A stretch of 64,000 nucleotides of DNA, from assembly GCA_026125285.1 (NCBI GenBank), contig JAHCLO010000014.1:91384-155383 (forward strand), written 5' to 3'. Origin of the DNA: Verrucomicrobiia bacterium (GTDB lineage Bacteria; Verrucomicrobiota; Verrucomicrobiia; Limisphaerales; JADLHS01). Each line of letters opens with the position of its first letter. Within the stretch, counting starts at the first letter, position 1. The notes under the pieces were generated by a model. The model worked only from the letters and a program-made list of their open reading frames with translations, was not told the DNA's origin and ran no database searches. Below are positions 44,257 through 53,496 of the stretch, piece by piece. Made by a program: the position numbers and the translations under genes.

Positions 44257-45732
44257 GTGAACAATCTCGGACAGAAGGCTCGCTCTGCGGTGCTTTGGAA
44301 CACGGGCTTCAACCTGTTCCGCGATCTGCTGCAATTTGGCACCATGCTCGTGCTGGTCCGGTTGCTTGAACCCGCGGCCTACGGCCAGTTCGGCCTCGTC
44401 ACCAGCGTCATCGGCTTCATCAGCATCTTTTCGTTCAACAACTTCATCGCCCACACGCTCCAGGTGCGCGACGAGGCGGACGTGCATTACCAGGATCATT
44501 TCACCGCCGGCGCCGTGATGGCGGGAACGATGTTCCTGGTGACGAATCTCGTGGCGTTCGCCCTGCGCTGGTTCGAGAGTTACGCGCCGGTCGCCATGCT
44601 GGTCCACGTCATGTCGGTGACGCTCCTGCTCGAGTGGCCGTGCGAACTGCGGCGGAAGATGCTTGAACGTCAGTTTGACTGGAGGCGAATGCGACTGCTG
44701 CACGCCTGCGGGTTGCTCGTCAGCGCGGCGCTGGCCATCGGCCTGGCGGCGGCGGGCGCGGGCGTGTATGCCCTCCTGCTGCCGGGCCTGACGGTGACGC
44801 TGCCTTTCATTTACGATTTGTTCGTGACGCAACGCTGGCGGCCGGACTGGACGTGGTCCTGGGCGAATTATCGGGCGGCATGGCGTTTCGGGCTGACGCG
44901 CATCGGCAGCGGCACCGCGGTCACGGGGCGGCAATTGGTGGAATCGGCCACGCTGGTTCAGGTGCTCGGGTACACCCCGCTGGGGATTCTGAACCGGGCC
45001 TTGGGCCTGGCGCAGATGTTTTGCATCAAGTTTGCCTCCCAACTGACGTATGCCACCTATCCCGTTCTCACCCGGCTCAATCCCAATCCCGAAAACATCG
45101 CGCGCGTCAACGGCCTGGTCCTGCGCATCGTCGCGTGGGTGGCGATTCCGGTGGCGGTGATTTTTGGGGCACTGGCGGCACCGGTGGTGCAGGTGGTTTA
45201 TGGCCGACAATGGATGGAAGTTATTCCCCTTTTGCCGTGGACCATGCTATGGGGAGTCCTGATGGCTTTGGCGCAGACGGCCAACCGGCTGTTGCTGGCC
45301 CAACAACAACCCACCCGCTGTCTGCTCGCCGATTTGTTGGTCTTGATCGGCACGGGGGTGATCCTCTGGTTGGTCCTGGCGCAAGGCATCAAAGCCTACC
45401 TCATGGGGTTGGCTGCACTTCAATTCATCGTGCTGACTCTCATCAGTGTGTGGCTCTGCCGTATGCGGGCCTTGCGTCTGGCCGGCCTCGCGCAAGCGGT
45501 ACTGCCGCCCGCTGTGGCGGCCAGCATGGCCTACGGTATGTGTGAATGGGGACGGGTGACTGCTGGCACCGACCTCAGTGGGTTCGGCACGGCGGTTGGC
45601 TATGGGATTTGCTATGGCTTCCTCTATGTGGCCGTCTTGCGAGTGTGCTTCGCGCGAATGACCGCTGACCTGGTCCACTACTTCCCGGCTCGTCATCTCG
45701 TGGGCCGCATTTTGTTTTTGCGCTTCGCTTGA
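44257..45732 (+). CDS. Polysaccharide flippase (Wzx-like, MOP superfamily)
   Basis: 491 residues from a GTG start, with 12-14 predicted membrane helices, opening NNLGQKARSAVLWNTGFNLF and LVRLLEPAAYGQFGLVTSVI, the standard N-terminus of oligosaccharide flippases. The middle section IGSGTAVTGRQLVESATLVQ and LGILNRALGLAQMF-like stretch fit the family. It would move the lipid-linked repeat unit across the inner membrane. Confidence 0.9.
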   Translation: MNNLGQKARSAVLWNTGFNLFRDLLQFGTMLVLVRLLEPAAYGQFGLVTSVIGFISIFSFNNFIAHTLQVRDEADVHYQDHFTAGAVMAGTMFLVTNLVAFALRWFESYAPVAMLVHVMSVTLLLEWPCELRRKMLERQFDWRRMRLLHACGLLVSAALAIGLAAAGAGVYALLLPGLTVTLPFIYDLFVTQRWRPDWTWSWANYRAAWRFGLTRIGSGTAVTGRQLVESATLVQVLGYTPLGILNRALGLAQMFCIKFASQLTYATYPVLTRLNPNPENIARVNGLVLRIVAWVAIPVAVIFGALAAPVVQVVYGRQWMEVIPLLPWTMLWGVLMALAQTANRLLLAQQQPTRCLLADLLVLIGTGVILWLVLAQGIKAYLMGLAALQFIVLTLISVWLCRMRALRLAGLAQAVLPPAVAASMAYGMCEWGRVTAGTDLSGFGTAVGYGICYGFLYVAVLRVCFARMTADLVHYFPARHLVGRILFLRFA

Positions 45733-45755
45733 ATCGGCTTGTTGGATTCTGAGTC

Positions 45756-46865
45756 ATGCGTTTGTTGATACCCAGGGATCGCGATCACGGTTGGGAATTG
45801 ATTGTCCGAGCCTGCTCGGAGGTGGGCGTGGAGCATCAGTTGTTTGACATTTACGGCAGCGACTGGATCAAGCAGGCGAAGGCGGCGCGGGCGGACGGCT
45901 GCATCTACCGGGCAGAATTCCGCCATGCCCCGTGGCGGGAGTTGTTCTTTGAGCGCATCCGGTTCCTCGCGTGCAACCTGGGCCTGCCCCTCTACCCGCG
46001 GATGCACGAGTTGGAATTGTATGAAAGCAAGCGCCGCATGGCCTACTGGCTGCAAGCCCACGCCATTCCTCACCCTCGCACCTGGGTTTTTGGCAACAAG
46101 GACGAAGCCCGAGATTTTCTGGATCGCGCCCCTTATCCGCTTATCTTCAAAACCGACTTTGGCAACGCTTCCTATGGCGTGCGCAAAATCCGCAACCGAA
46201 CCGAGGCCCAGCGACTGTGGCGCCGTTCCTTTGGCAACGGCTATCGCGTGCCGTATTACCGCGAAGGGACACTTGACGCGGTCAACCGTTTCAAGGCCGT
46301 GGTTCGCCCGTTTTACCGCCGGGTCAAAGGCATCCGGCATCTGCCGCGGGACCTGGAACTGGACGTCATGCTCTTTCAGGAGGAGGTTCCAATCCGGCAC
46401 GAATGGCGGCTGATGAAGGTGGGCGATTCCTATTTCGGCAAAGAGAAGGCCATGGGCCACCACGGTTTCCATAGCGGAAGCGATCAGATGTGTTGGAACA
46501 TTCCTCCAATGCAAGTATTTGATCTGGCACGGCAGGTTTGCACGCTCGGCGATTTTTCGACCATGAGTCTGGACATCTTCGAATCGGATTCGGGACAGTT
46601 CCTCGTGAACGAACTCCAGACCTTCTTCGGCTCCTTCAACTTGAAGAACCAAATGTACCGGGAAGAAGCGGGCCGCTGGGTGGGATTCCGCAGGTACTAT
46701 GACGAAACCGCGCAAGCGTGGCGCGAAGAGTTGGGCGAATTCTGCCAGAACTACTGCTTCAATTTACGGGTGCTGGATTTCGTGAAGTTACTGTCCGTGG
46801 CCAGCGGGGTCCCGGCCAATGAGTGTCGCGCCTCCACACCGGCAGCTACTCCACTGGAAAACTAG
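45756..46865 (+). CDS. ATP-grasp superfamily protein in the EPS cluster
   Basis: 369 residues. After an N-terminal domain ([20 protein letters not shown]) comes an ATP-grasp-like core: [20 protein letters not shown] (nucleotide-binding Lys and flexible loop), [20 protein letters not shown], and [20 protein letters not shown], where Asp, Glu and Asn fit the metal site. ATP-grasp enzymes ligate a carboxylate to an amine or thiol; in EPS clusters they may add amino acids to sugars. The substrate is unknown. Confidence 0.75.
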   Translation: MRLLIPRDRDHGWELIVRACSEVGVEHQLFDIYGSDWIKQAKAARADGCIYRAEFRHAPWRELFFERIRFLACNLGLPLYPRMHELELYESKRRMAYWLQAHAIPHPRTWVFGNKDEARDFLDRAPYPLIFKTDFGNASYGVRKIRNRTEAQRLWRRSFGNGYRVPYYREGTLDAVNRFKAVVRPFYRRVKGIRHLPRDLELDVMLFQEEVPIRHEWRLMKVGDSYFGKEKAMGHHGFHSGSDQMCWNIPPMQVFDLARQVCTLGDFSTMSLDIFESDSGQFLVNELQTFFGSFNLKNQMYREEAGRWVGFRRYYDETAQAWREELGEFCQNYCFNLRVLDFVKLLSVASGVPANECRASTPAATPLEN

Positions 46866-46875
46866 CCGGAAAACC

Positions 46876-47274
46876 ATGCAACGCGCTCTCAACGTGCTCT
46901 GCGTCTTCGGCACCCGGCCCGAGGCGATCAAGATGGCCCCGCTGATCTTGGAAATGCAAAGGTCGCCGCGCCGCTTTCGACCAATCGTGTGTGTGACGGG
47001 TCAGCATCGTGAGATGTTGCGTCAGGTGTTGGAGACGTTCGGCATCACGCCCGATCATGATCTGGCGGTGATGCAGCCCAATCAAACGCTGGCCGGCATG
47101 ACCGCGCGCATGCTTGAAGGCGTGGACGCCGGGATCGCAAAGTAAAACCCGGACGTGGTCATGGTTCAAGGCGACACGACGACGGCCGTTGTGGCGGCGC
47201 TGGCGGCGTTCCACCACCGCGGTCACGCGGCCCCCTTGGTGTGCAAGGGCGGACATGGCGGTTGGGAGCGGTGA
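46876..47274 (+). pseudogene. wecB: UDP-GlcNAc 2-epimerase (WecB-like) fragment
   Basis: It starts normally ([60 protein letters not shown]), meets an in-frame TAA at 47143-47145, then continues in the same frame as PDVVMVQGDTTTAVVAALAA before diverging after FHHR and stopping at 47274. The family is about 370 residues; only the first 120 or so are left, with one nonsense codon. No enzyme is possible from this copy. Confidence 0.88.
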
Positions 47275-47449
47275 ACGGCGGAAGCAGTCGCAATGCGCAA
47301 GTCACTCAAGCGCGGCGCTTTCTCGTGCATGCTACGATAGAATGCTTTAGAGTCCAATCTACTGCTGACGCGTCCGCAGTTGGTTGAAGCATCAGGGAGT
47401 CAGAAGTCAGGTAACGCTTTCAGAAATCATTGCAGCGGACGAACACAAA

Positions 47450-48586
47450 ATGAACGCTACCACCAATGTCCTGGCGGTTTTGGTGGCAACGGAGAATTCC
47501 CTACAATCCGTTGGTGGGGGCGTGCAGGTTTGCACGGCCGATTACGTGTGGCTGCTGCGGCAGGCCGGTTTTGATTTGCATACGGTTTCGTTTGCTCCGG
47601 ATCACCGTGTCTCCGCGCGCGTATTGCGCCGATTGGAGGGGCGGCCGTACCTGCGGATGATTCCTCCGTCATTGGCGGATGAAATTGCCGCTGCGACAGA
47701 GAAGACCGGAGCGCGCTTTGTGTTCTTCAACCTGATTGACTTTCCGGGAGTGGTTTCATCATTGCGTCGGCAGTGGAACGATGGCATCAAGCTGGTCCAT
47801 CTTTCGCACGGTCTGGATAGCACGGACATCTGCATTGACGAACAGGTGCGCCGTCACGCCGCCGGAAGGCACGGTTATGATGGGCAGGCTGCGCGCAAGC
47901 TCGGCGGTAAGCTGCATTGCGAGGCGGATTATCGGCGTTATCTGGATGCCGCCTTGTGTCTGTCGCCGCTGGACGCCGAGTTGGAGCGCTGGCTGGGCGT
48001 GCGCCAGACGGCTTGGTTCAGCCGGCCAATTCGGGAAGCGCGCCTGGCGCCGCAGCCGGTGGAGCATCGCGTGGGGTGTGTTTCCACGTTGGACCATCCG
48101 CCGAATTACCACGGTCTGGTGGAGCTATTCAATGAGCTGCACCGCTTGCAGCCGTCCAAGCTGGCCTTTCGTCTCGTGGGTGGACCGGAACACGTAGGCC
48201 GGAAGTTGGCAGAACGCTTCAGTTTCGTGGAATACCAGGGCCGTCTCAGTGATGCGGACCTGCGTCGCGAGGCCGAAAGCTGGGCGTGTTTCGTCCATCC
48301 CATTTTTCATTATGCACGCGGATGTAGCACCAAAGTGGCGGTGGCGCTGGGCTGGGGTTTGCCCATTGCCACAACCATTGCTGGAGCGCGCGGCTACGTC
48401 TGGGATGAAGCAATTCTTCCCATCGCTCCCACGCCGGGCCGGCTGGCCGCGTCGCTCCTAGCCGAAATCACCACCGCTGATTTTGGGCGGCGGCGCGAAA
48501 GAGCGCTTCGAATCGCCGCGCTTCAGCCCTCCGCGGCCCAGCTTGCCGCACAGATGCGGGACTTCCTCCTTTCGGTTGGCCGATGA
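47450..48586 (+). CDS. Glycosyltransferase (GT-B fold, family 4-like)
   Basis: 378 residues from the ATG at 47450. N-terminal half NVLAVLVATENSLQSVGGGV and LVHLSHGLDSTDICID; C-terminal half GCVSTLDHPPNYHGLVELFN, FRLVGGPEHVGRKLAERF, FVHPIFHYARGCSTKVAVAL and GLPIATTIAGARGY. The last part corresponds to the donor-binding region of GT-B enzymes, though the usual E-x7-E motif is replaced. The 175 bases before it hold no gene. It overlaps the next gene by 4 bases. Confidence 0.8.
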   Translation: MNATTNVLAVLVATENSLQSVGGGVQVCTADYVWLLRQAGFDLHTVSFAPDHRVSARVLRRLEGRPYLRMIPPSLADEIAAATEKTGARFVFFNLIDFPGVVSSLRRQWNDGIKLVHLSHGLDSTDICIDEQVRRHAAGRHGYDGQAARKLGGKLHCEADYRRYLDAALCLSPLDAELERWLGVRQTAWFSRPIREARLAPQPVEHRVGCVSTLDHPPNYHGLVELFNELHRLQPSKLAFRLVGGPEHVGRKLAERFSFVEYQGRLSDADLRREAESWACFVHPIFHYARGCSTKVAVALGWGLPIATTIAGARGYVWDEAILPIAPTPGRLAASLLAEITTADFGRRRERALRIAALQPSAAQLAAQMRDFLLSVGR

Positions 48587-49419
48587 TCCAGTCGTTGCTC
48601 AGAAAGAGCGTGGCGCTCGTGCCGTGGCGCTGGCGCACGGCCATCAAACGGGTGCCGCTGGTCGCCCCGTTGCAACGCTGGTTGCTGGCGCGGTTCCTGG
48701 AAAAGCGCGAGTTCGTCCACACGGTGGATGCGGGGCCGGCGCGCGGCTTGAGGTATCCGATCACGCTGCCGGATGACAAGGGCATCTGGACCGGCACTTA
48801 TGAAAGCGATCTGGCCACACGCGTCGCGGCGGCCACCCGGCGAGACGAGCCGGCACTGGACATCGGCGGCTGGCGCGGGTTCTTTGGCGGCGTGATGGCG
48901 CTGGCCGGCGCCTCGCGCGTACATATCTTCGAGCCGATGCCGGCAAACTGCGCGCAAATCCGCCGGATGATCGAGTTGAATCCCGTCCTGCCCATCGAAC
49001 TGGTGGAAGCTGCGGTGAGCGACGCGGAAGGATCGCTGGAGTTTGTGCTGATGCCGGAGAGCAGCATGGGCAAGCTCACCACGAGTTCGTTTCAGCAAGA
49101 AAATCAAAGCGGGCGAAGAATCCAGGTGCGAACCGTTTCGTTGGACGCCTTGCTGGCGGCGGGGAGAATCCAACCGCCGTCCGTCATCAAGATAGACGTG
49201 GAAGGCGCGGAATTACTGGTGTTGCGTGGCGCGCTGAACTTGCTTGCGACACACCGGCCGACGCTCTTTATGGAAACTCATTCGACGGAACTGGCTCGAG
49301 ATTGCCGGGCTTTGTTGGAGCAGACGGGATACGACGTGCGGGTGCTCGAACGAAACGTGCGCGACATCTGCCACTTTCACGCACAGCCGAAATCGTCCGG
49401 TGAGGAGGGCTCGCGATGA
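48583..49419 (+). CDS. FkbM-family methyltransferase 1
   Basis: 278 residues. SAM-binding region EPALDIGGWRGFFGGVMALA (a glycine loop with GGWRG in place of GANxG), IFEPMPANCAQIRRMIELNP as the acidic ribose-binding strand, VEAAVSDAEGSLEF, and the FkbM C-terminal mark PPSVIKIDVEGAELLVLRGA. It would O-methylate a sugar hydroxyl of the EPS. ATGA overlaps couple it with the genes on both sides. Confidence 0.88.
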   Translation: MIQSLLRKSVALVPWRWRTAIKRVPLVAPLQRWLLARFLEKREFVHTVDAGPARGLRYPITLPDDKGIWTGTYESDLATRVAAATRRDEPALDIGGWRGFFGGVMALAGASRVHIFEPMPANCAQIRRMIELNPVLPIELVEAAVSDAEGSLEFVLMPESSMGKLTTSSFQQENQSGRRIQVRTVSLDALLAAGRIQPPSVIKIDVEGAELLVLRGALNLLATHRPTLFMETHSTELARDCRALLEQTGYDVRVLERNVRDICHFHAQPKSSGEEGSR

Positions 49420-50171
49420 GTTTGCAGAGCAGTGTTCAAGCAGGTTGGTTGCGATCGGTACGCAAGGCGGGCTTGGCGCTGGCGCGGCATTGGCCGTGGC
49501 CGGTCGCCGCCCGGATAACCACTGGCCGACGGATGTACGTGGACCTGCGTTCCCCGGTTGGCCGGGCCATCTACATGAAGGGAGAGTTTGATCCCAAAGT
49601 GTTCGAGCCGTTGGCCGCCCGGCTGCAACCGGGCGGCCTGTTCGTGGATGTGGGGGCCAATGTGGGTTTCTACAGTCTGAGGGCGTTGGACGTGGTGGGG
49701 GCGAACGGGGCCGTCCACGCGTTTGAGATTGATCCGCGTCCCTTGCGCTGTTTGCGAAAAACCATCGCCCGCAGTTCGCTGAAAAACGTCCACTTGCACG
49801 AACAGGCGGTCGGTGATCGGCACGGGCCGGCGATTCTCGTGCAACGCGAGGATTGCGGGCACTCCAGCGTAGCCACGGAAGGGGAGGGCGTACGCGTGCC
49901 GATGATCACGCTCGATGCTTGGCGGGAAAAGCACCCGGGAGGTTCCGTGCAGGCTATCAAAATGGACATTGAGGGCGGCGAACTGCGCGCATTGCGCGGG
50001 GCGACAGAACTCCTGCGTCGCGAACGGCCCCTGCTAGTGTGCGAAGTCGTGGTGGATGAACAGGACCGGCGGCACAGCGACACGCAGGCGTTGTTCGGCT
50101 TGTTGAAGGCGACCAATTACCGTTGGCAGTGGGTCGAAGGGTGCAACGACCCAACGTTGATGGCCGAATAG
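49416..50171 (+). CDS. FkbM-family methyltransferase 2
   Basis: 251 residues. Canonical SAM loop GGLFVDVGANVGFYSLRALD, HAFEIDPRPLRCLRKTIARS, HEQAVGDRHGPAILVQ, and QAIKMDIEGGELRALRGATE. It is closer to the standard FkbM pattern than its neighbour and differs enough to suggest a separate methylation site rather than a recent duplicate. It overlaps the upstream gene by 4 bases. Confidence 0.9.
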   Translation: MSLQSSVQAGWLRSVRKAGLALARHWPWPVAARITTGRRMYVDLRSPVGRAIYMKGEFDPKVFEPLAARLQPGGLFVDVGANVGFYSLRALDVVGANGAVHAFEIDPRPLRCLRKTIARSSLKNVHLHEQAVGDRHGPAILVQREDCGHSSVATEGEGVRVPMITLDAWREKHPGGSVQAIKMDIEGGELRALRGATELLRRERPLLVCEVVVDEQDRRHSDTQALFGLLKATNYRWQWVEGCNDPTLMAE

Positions 50172-50203
50172 GCTGCCTTGGCTCAACGCGTTGAACTCGA
50201 GCT

Positions 50204-51577
50204 ATGGCTCTGATTCCCTTGAGACGTGCCATCCTGGTTTCGCCCCATTTTCCACCGAGCAATCTGGCTGGAGTTCAACGCGCCCGCCTCATGGCCCGTG
50301 AACTCCGCGATTTTGGCTGGGAACCTGTCGTGATCGCCGTGGACGCGCGTCATTACGAGGAGGCCAACGACAAGACGTCGCTGGCGCTTTTGCCGGAGGG
50401 GCTGCGGGTTGAACGTGTGGGCGCGTTGCCCGCCCGCCTCTGCCGTCCCCTCGGTTTTGGCGACATCGCGTTGCGCGGACAGTGGGCGTTGCGGCGGCGC
50501 GTGGCGGAAATTGTGCGGGGAGAGCCGGTGGACTTGATCTTTGGCACGGTGTTGCCTGGTTACACGAGTCTGGTCGGGGCGCGGGCGAAGCGGCGCTTCG
50601 GTCTGCCGTTCGTGCTCGATTACCAGGACCCGTGGGTATCGGATTGGGGCGCACGGCAGCCGCGCTTCAGCAAGGCGGGACTGTCCCATTGGCTGGCCAC
50701 GAAACTGGAGCCGGGCGCGGTCGCCGCCGCGGATGCCTTGACAGCGGTGTCGGATCGGACGCTTGACACGCTGCGCAGCCGCAAGCTGATCAGACCCGGT
50801 TTGCCCGTGGAAACCATTCCCATCGGCGCGGAACCGGAGGATCACGCAGTGGCGGCGCGAGTGGGGAGAAGTTGGATTGAGGGTAGGGCGGGCCGTCTTC
50901 TGCCCGCCGCCCGAGAGATTGCACATCACGGCGCGCACGGAGCGACCCGTCCTACCGGAACATTTCATCTTGCCTATCTCGGCACAGTCATTGAGGGGAT
51001 GATCCCCACCCTTCGGACTTTGTTTGGCGCGGTGCGGGCGTTGTTGAACGCGAACCCGGAGTGGCAGTTGCGAATCCACTTTATCGGCACGAGCGCGCAG
51101 CCCAACGGATGCGACACGCTGGGATTGGCGGAACTCGCGGCGGAGTGCGGTGTGGGGGGCGTGTTTCGGCTCGAGCCGCGCCGCATTGGCTACTTGGACG
51201 CTTTACGCACGATGCAGGACGCGGACGCGCTGTTGCTGTTGGGGTCACAGGACCCGCACTACACGGCTTCAAAGATTTTCCCGTGCTGGCTATCCGGCAA
51301 ACCGGTCCTTGGCGTGTTCCATTCGGCCAGCACGGTCAACGAACTGGCGCGGGAACTGGGCGGCATCGGACTGGTAAATTATGACACGGTCACTGGGGCG
51401 GAATCGCGGGTGGCTGAGACTACCAGGGCGTTACGGCAGGTTGTTGACCGTGGAACCAGAGCGCTGCCGCCACGCAATGAAGGCGCATTCGGGCCGTATT
51501 CTACGCGCGGGGTGGCCCGACGCTTCGCGGAGTTGTTTGACCGCATAACGGGCAACTCGTTGGGTCACTGCAATTAG
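50204..51577 (+). CDS. Glycosyltransferase (GT-B) with an in-frame family B repeat
   Basis: 457 residues: LVSPHFPPSNLAGVQRARLM at the start, DLIFGTVLPGYTSLVGARAK, VLDYQDPWVSDWGARQPRFS, and a C-terminal half FHLAYLGTVIEGMIPTLRTL, ADALLLLGSQDPHYTASKIF and LSGKPVLGVFHSASTVNELA. This pattern is of glycosyltransferase family 4-like proteins lacking the EGFG motif. Residues about 227-251 (GRAGRLLPAAREIAH then HGAHGATRPTG) come from the palindrome at 50883-50956, between the two Rossmann domains, a place that tolerates insertion. Confidence 0.82.
   Translation: MALIPLRRAILVSPHFPPSNLAGVQRARLMARELRDFGWEPVVIAVDARHYEEANDKTSLALLPEGLRVERVGALPARLCRPLGFGDIALRGQWALRRRVAEIVRGEPVDLIFGTVLPGYTSLVGARAKRRFGLPFVLDYQDPWVSDWGARQPRFSKAGLSHWLATKLEPGAVAAADALTAVSDRTLDTLRSRKLIRPGLPVETIPIGAEPEDHAVAARVGRSWIEGRAGRLLPAAREIAHHGAHGATRPTGTFHLAYLGTVIEGMIPTLRTLFGAVRALLNANPEWQLRIHFIGTSAQPNGCDTLGLAELAAECGVGGVFRLEPRRIGYLDALRTMQDADALLLLGSQDPHYTASKIFPCWLSGKPVLGVFHSASTVNELARELGGIGLVNYDTVTGAESRVAETTRALRQVVDRGTRALPPRNEGAFGPYSTRGVARRFAELFDRITGNSLGHCN
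50883..50956. repeat. Family B palindrome inside a glycosyltransferase gene, in frame
   Basis: Right arm CGGCGCGCACGGAGCGACCC and left arm GGTAGGGCGGGCCGTCTTCT, the latter diverged as in the copy at 18651-18715. Both of these share an extra CTGCCCGCCG stretch, so they form a subfamily. Confidence 0.8.
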
Positions 51578-51600
51578 CCGACACTCATCAAGGCACTCAA

Positions 51601-52959
51601 TTGCGTCTCGGCATCCTAACTAGTCATCCGATTCAATACCAAGCGCCGTGGTTTCGCGCACTTGCGGAGAAAGTGGACTTGGAGGTGTTCTTCGCGCACC
51701 GTCAGAGCGCAGCCGAGCAGGGGAGGGCCGGGTTTGGTGTGGCGTTCGATTGGGATGTAGATTTGCTCTCGGGTTACCGGCATCGGTTCTTGAAGAATCT
51801 GTCGCCCAATCCGGGAGTCAGCCATTACGGCGGCTGCGATACGCCGGAGATTGAAAGATTTATTGCCAACGACACCTCACCCAACCCTCTCCCCGAGCGA
51901 GGCGGAGAGGGTGCGTCCGGTTTCCACTTTGATGCCTTCATCGTCACGGGCTGGTATTTGAAGTCGCACATGCAGGCTGTGAATGCGTGCAGAAGGGCCG
52001 GCGTCCCGGTGCTGGTGCGTGGGGACTCCCAGCTCGGCACGCCGCGGTCCGCGTTCAAACGTCTGGCCATGGAAATCCGGCAGCGCTGGCTCTTGAAACG
52101 CTTCGATGGTTTTCTTTCGGTGGGAAAACGTCACACGGAGTATCTGCGTCATTACGGAGTGCCAGCGGAGAGAATCTTCTTCGCTCCGCATTTCGTGGAC
52201 AACGATTGGTTTGCGGAATGCGCGACTCGATCGCGTGCCCCTCTCCGCCTCAACCGGGGAGAGGGATCGGGTGAGGTGTCGAAGCTAACTTCCATCGCGG
52301 CCATTAGAAAACAGTGGGGTGCGGGTGAGAGTGATTTGGTGGCGTTGTTCGTGGGGAAATTCATCCCCAAGAAGCGTCCCGCGGATTTGTTGCGTTCGAT
52401 TGCGTTGGTAAGGCGCGGCACTCCGTGCGCGCCGGGGGAAGCGTTCTCTCTACCTGGCGGCGCGCACGGAGTGACGCGCCCTACCGCCGTTTTCGTCGGT
52501 TCAGGAGAATTGGAAAGGGAACTGCGCGAACAGGCGGCGCGAGACAATCTGCGAGTCCACTTTGCGGGTTTCAAGAATCAGACAGAGCTTCCTGCAGTTT
52601 ACGCCACCGCCGACGTGCTGGTGCTGCCTTCGGAGAGCGAGACGTGGGGACTGGTGGTGAACGAGGCGATGGCGTGCGGGTTGCCGGCCATTGTTTCAGA
52701 CGCCGTCGGGTGCGCGCCGGATTTGATGGAAGAAGGAGTCACGGGCTTTACGTATCCGGTCGGAGATACGGAACAACTCGCGGAACGATTGGTTGCGTTC
52801 GGCAGGTTGAAACTGGCTGGGCATGATTTCGAATCCGCGCTTGCCGCCAGGATGCGTGCTTACAGCGTGACAGCGGCAGTAAACGGAACGATGAAGGCGG
52901 TTGAGTGGTTGACCAAGCGAAACGCTGAAACGCTGGAAACCTGGAATACTGACAACTGA
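51601..52959 (+). CDS. Family 4 glycosyltransferase with three in-frame repeat insertions
   Basis: 452 residues from a TTG start (LGILTSHPIQYQAPWFRALA is the conserved beginning). Core motifs: FIVTGWYLKSHMQAVNACRR, PVLVRGDSQLGTPRSAFKRL, LVALFVGKFIPKKRPADLLR, HFAGFKNQTELPAVYATADV, and PSESETWGLVVNEAMACGLP with the donor-binding Glu residues. Three segments are unexpected: residues about 91-105 (SPNPLPERGGEGASG, family D), 211-227 (RAPLRLNRGEGSGEV, family D, reversed), 269-295 (RRGTPCAPGEAFSLPGGAHG, family B). They fall in loops between core elements. The full-length frame is open, so the enzyme may still work. Confidence 0.88.
   Translation: MRLGILTSHPIQYQAPWFRALAEKVDLEVFFAHRQSAAEQGRAGFGVAFDWDVDLLSGYRHRFLKNLSPNPGVSHYGGCDTPEIERFIANDTSPNPLPERGGEGASGFHFDAFIVTGWYLKSHMQAVNACRRAGVPVLVRGDSQLGTPRSAFKRLAMEIRQRWLLKRFDGFLSVGKRHTEYLRHYGVPAERIFFAPHFVDNDWFAECATRSRAPLRLNRGEGSGEVSKLTSIAAIRKQWGAGESDLVALFVGKFIPKKRPADLLRSIALVRRGTPCAPGEAFSLPGGAHGVTRPTAVFVGSGELERELREQAARDNLRVHFAGFKNQTELPAVYATADVLVLPSESETWGLVVNEAMACGLPAIVSDAVGCAPDLMEEGVTGFTYPVGDTEQLAERLVAFGRLKLAGHDFESALAARMRAYSVTAAVNGTMKAVEWLTKRNAETLETWNTDN
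51872..51916. repeat. Family D palindrome inside a glycosyltransferase gene (first)
   Basis: CCCTCTCCCCGAGCGAGGCG and GGAGAGGG form a short hairpin after CACCTCACCCAA. In frame as SPNPLPERGGEG. Confidence 0.75.
52230..52282. repeat. Family D palindrome inside a glycosyltransferase gene (second)
   Basis: CCCCTCTCCGCCTCAACCGG then GGAGAGGGATCGGGTGAGGT: the reverse orientation of the family D consensus, in frame as LRLNRGEGSGEV. Confidence 0.75.
52407..52485. repeat. Family B palindrome inside a glycosyltransferase gene
   Basis: Arms at 52407-52434 and 52458-52485; the right arm is identical to that in mqnE, the left arm has two changes (GGTAAGGCGCGGCACTCCGT). In frame as RRGTPCAPGE...GGAHGVTRPT, nearly the same peptide as in mqnE. 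Confidence 0.88.
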
Positions 52960-52999
52960 AACCGCCGACGCGCGGTTAGCCAACGGGAGTATGAAGAAC

Positions 53000-53400
53000 G
53001 CGCGAAGCGTCTGGAGTGCGGCGTGTTCACCGCCGCTCTTGCTTGCTGCGGCCCGGTTGCCACTCGATGGTCGGTTGCATTCCAGAGCGATGTTCCACAG
53101 CGTGTTACTCCACGTTTGTTGTTTCGCCGATGTCTTTGGTGTCAAAGCGGTGCTGAAGTCACCGCACTCCAACCGCTGGCGCGAAGCTCAAGCGTCTCCG
53201 TACCGCGCGAAGCGCTGGAGTGCGGCGTGTTCACCGCCGCTGTTGGGCTGTCGCTGGCGCGGTTGTTTTATGATTACTGGTCGTTCTTTGCTCCGGGGTT
53301 CAACCTTGGCGCACTCGTCCGGTACCATACAAAGTATGTGCCTGGTGAGAAAAAGCGGTGCCAAAGGCGCCGCTCTGCAAACGCTGGTGTGCGGATCATA
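53000..53400. repeat. REP-like array (family C), reversed orientation
   Basis: Units in the opposite sense to those at 32-37 kb: AAAGCGGTGCTGAAGTCACC, GCACTCCAACCGCTGGCGCG and GCGAAGCGCTGGAGTGCGGC followed by GTGTTCACCGCCGCT. At least two full units (about 53000-53045 as a half, 53145-53240) and a degraded one near 53350. The gap 52960-53496 has no gene. Confidence 0.82.
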
Positions 53401-53496
53401 CGGTTCAGTATGCCGGAGGTTGTTTCATCTGTGTGCGAAGATCTCCGCGTGTCCGCTTTTTGTTCGGTCATGTCAGCGTTCCAGCGTTAAAGAGAG

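Noticed and set aside
43882..45210. A 442-codon minus-strand frame opposite the YdcF-like and flippase genes
   Set aside because: Low-complexity composition rich in Arg, Gln and His, antisense to well-supported genes.
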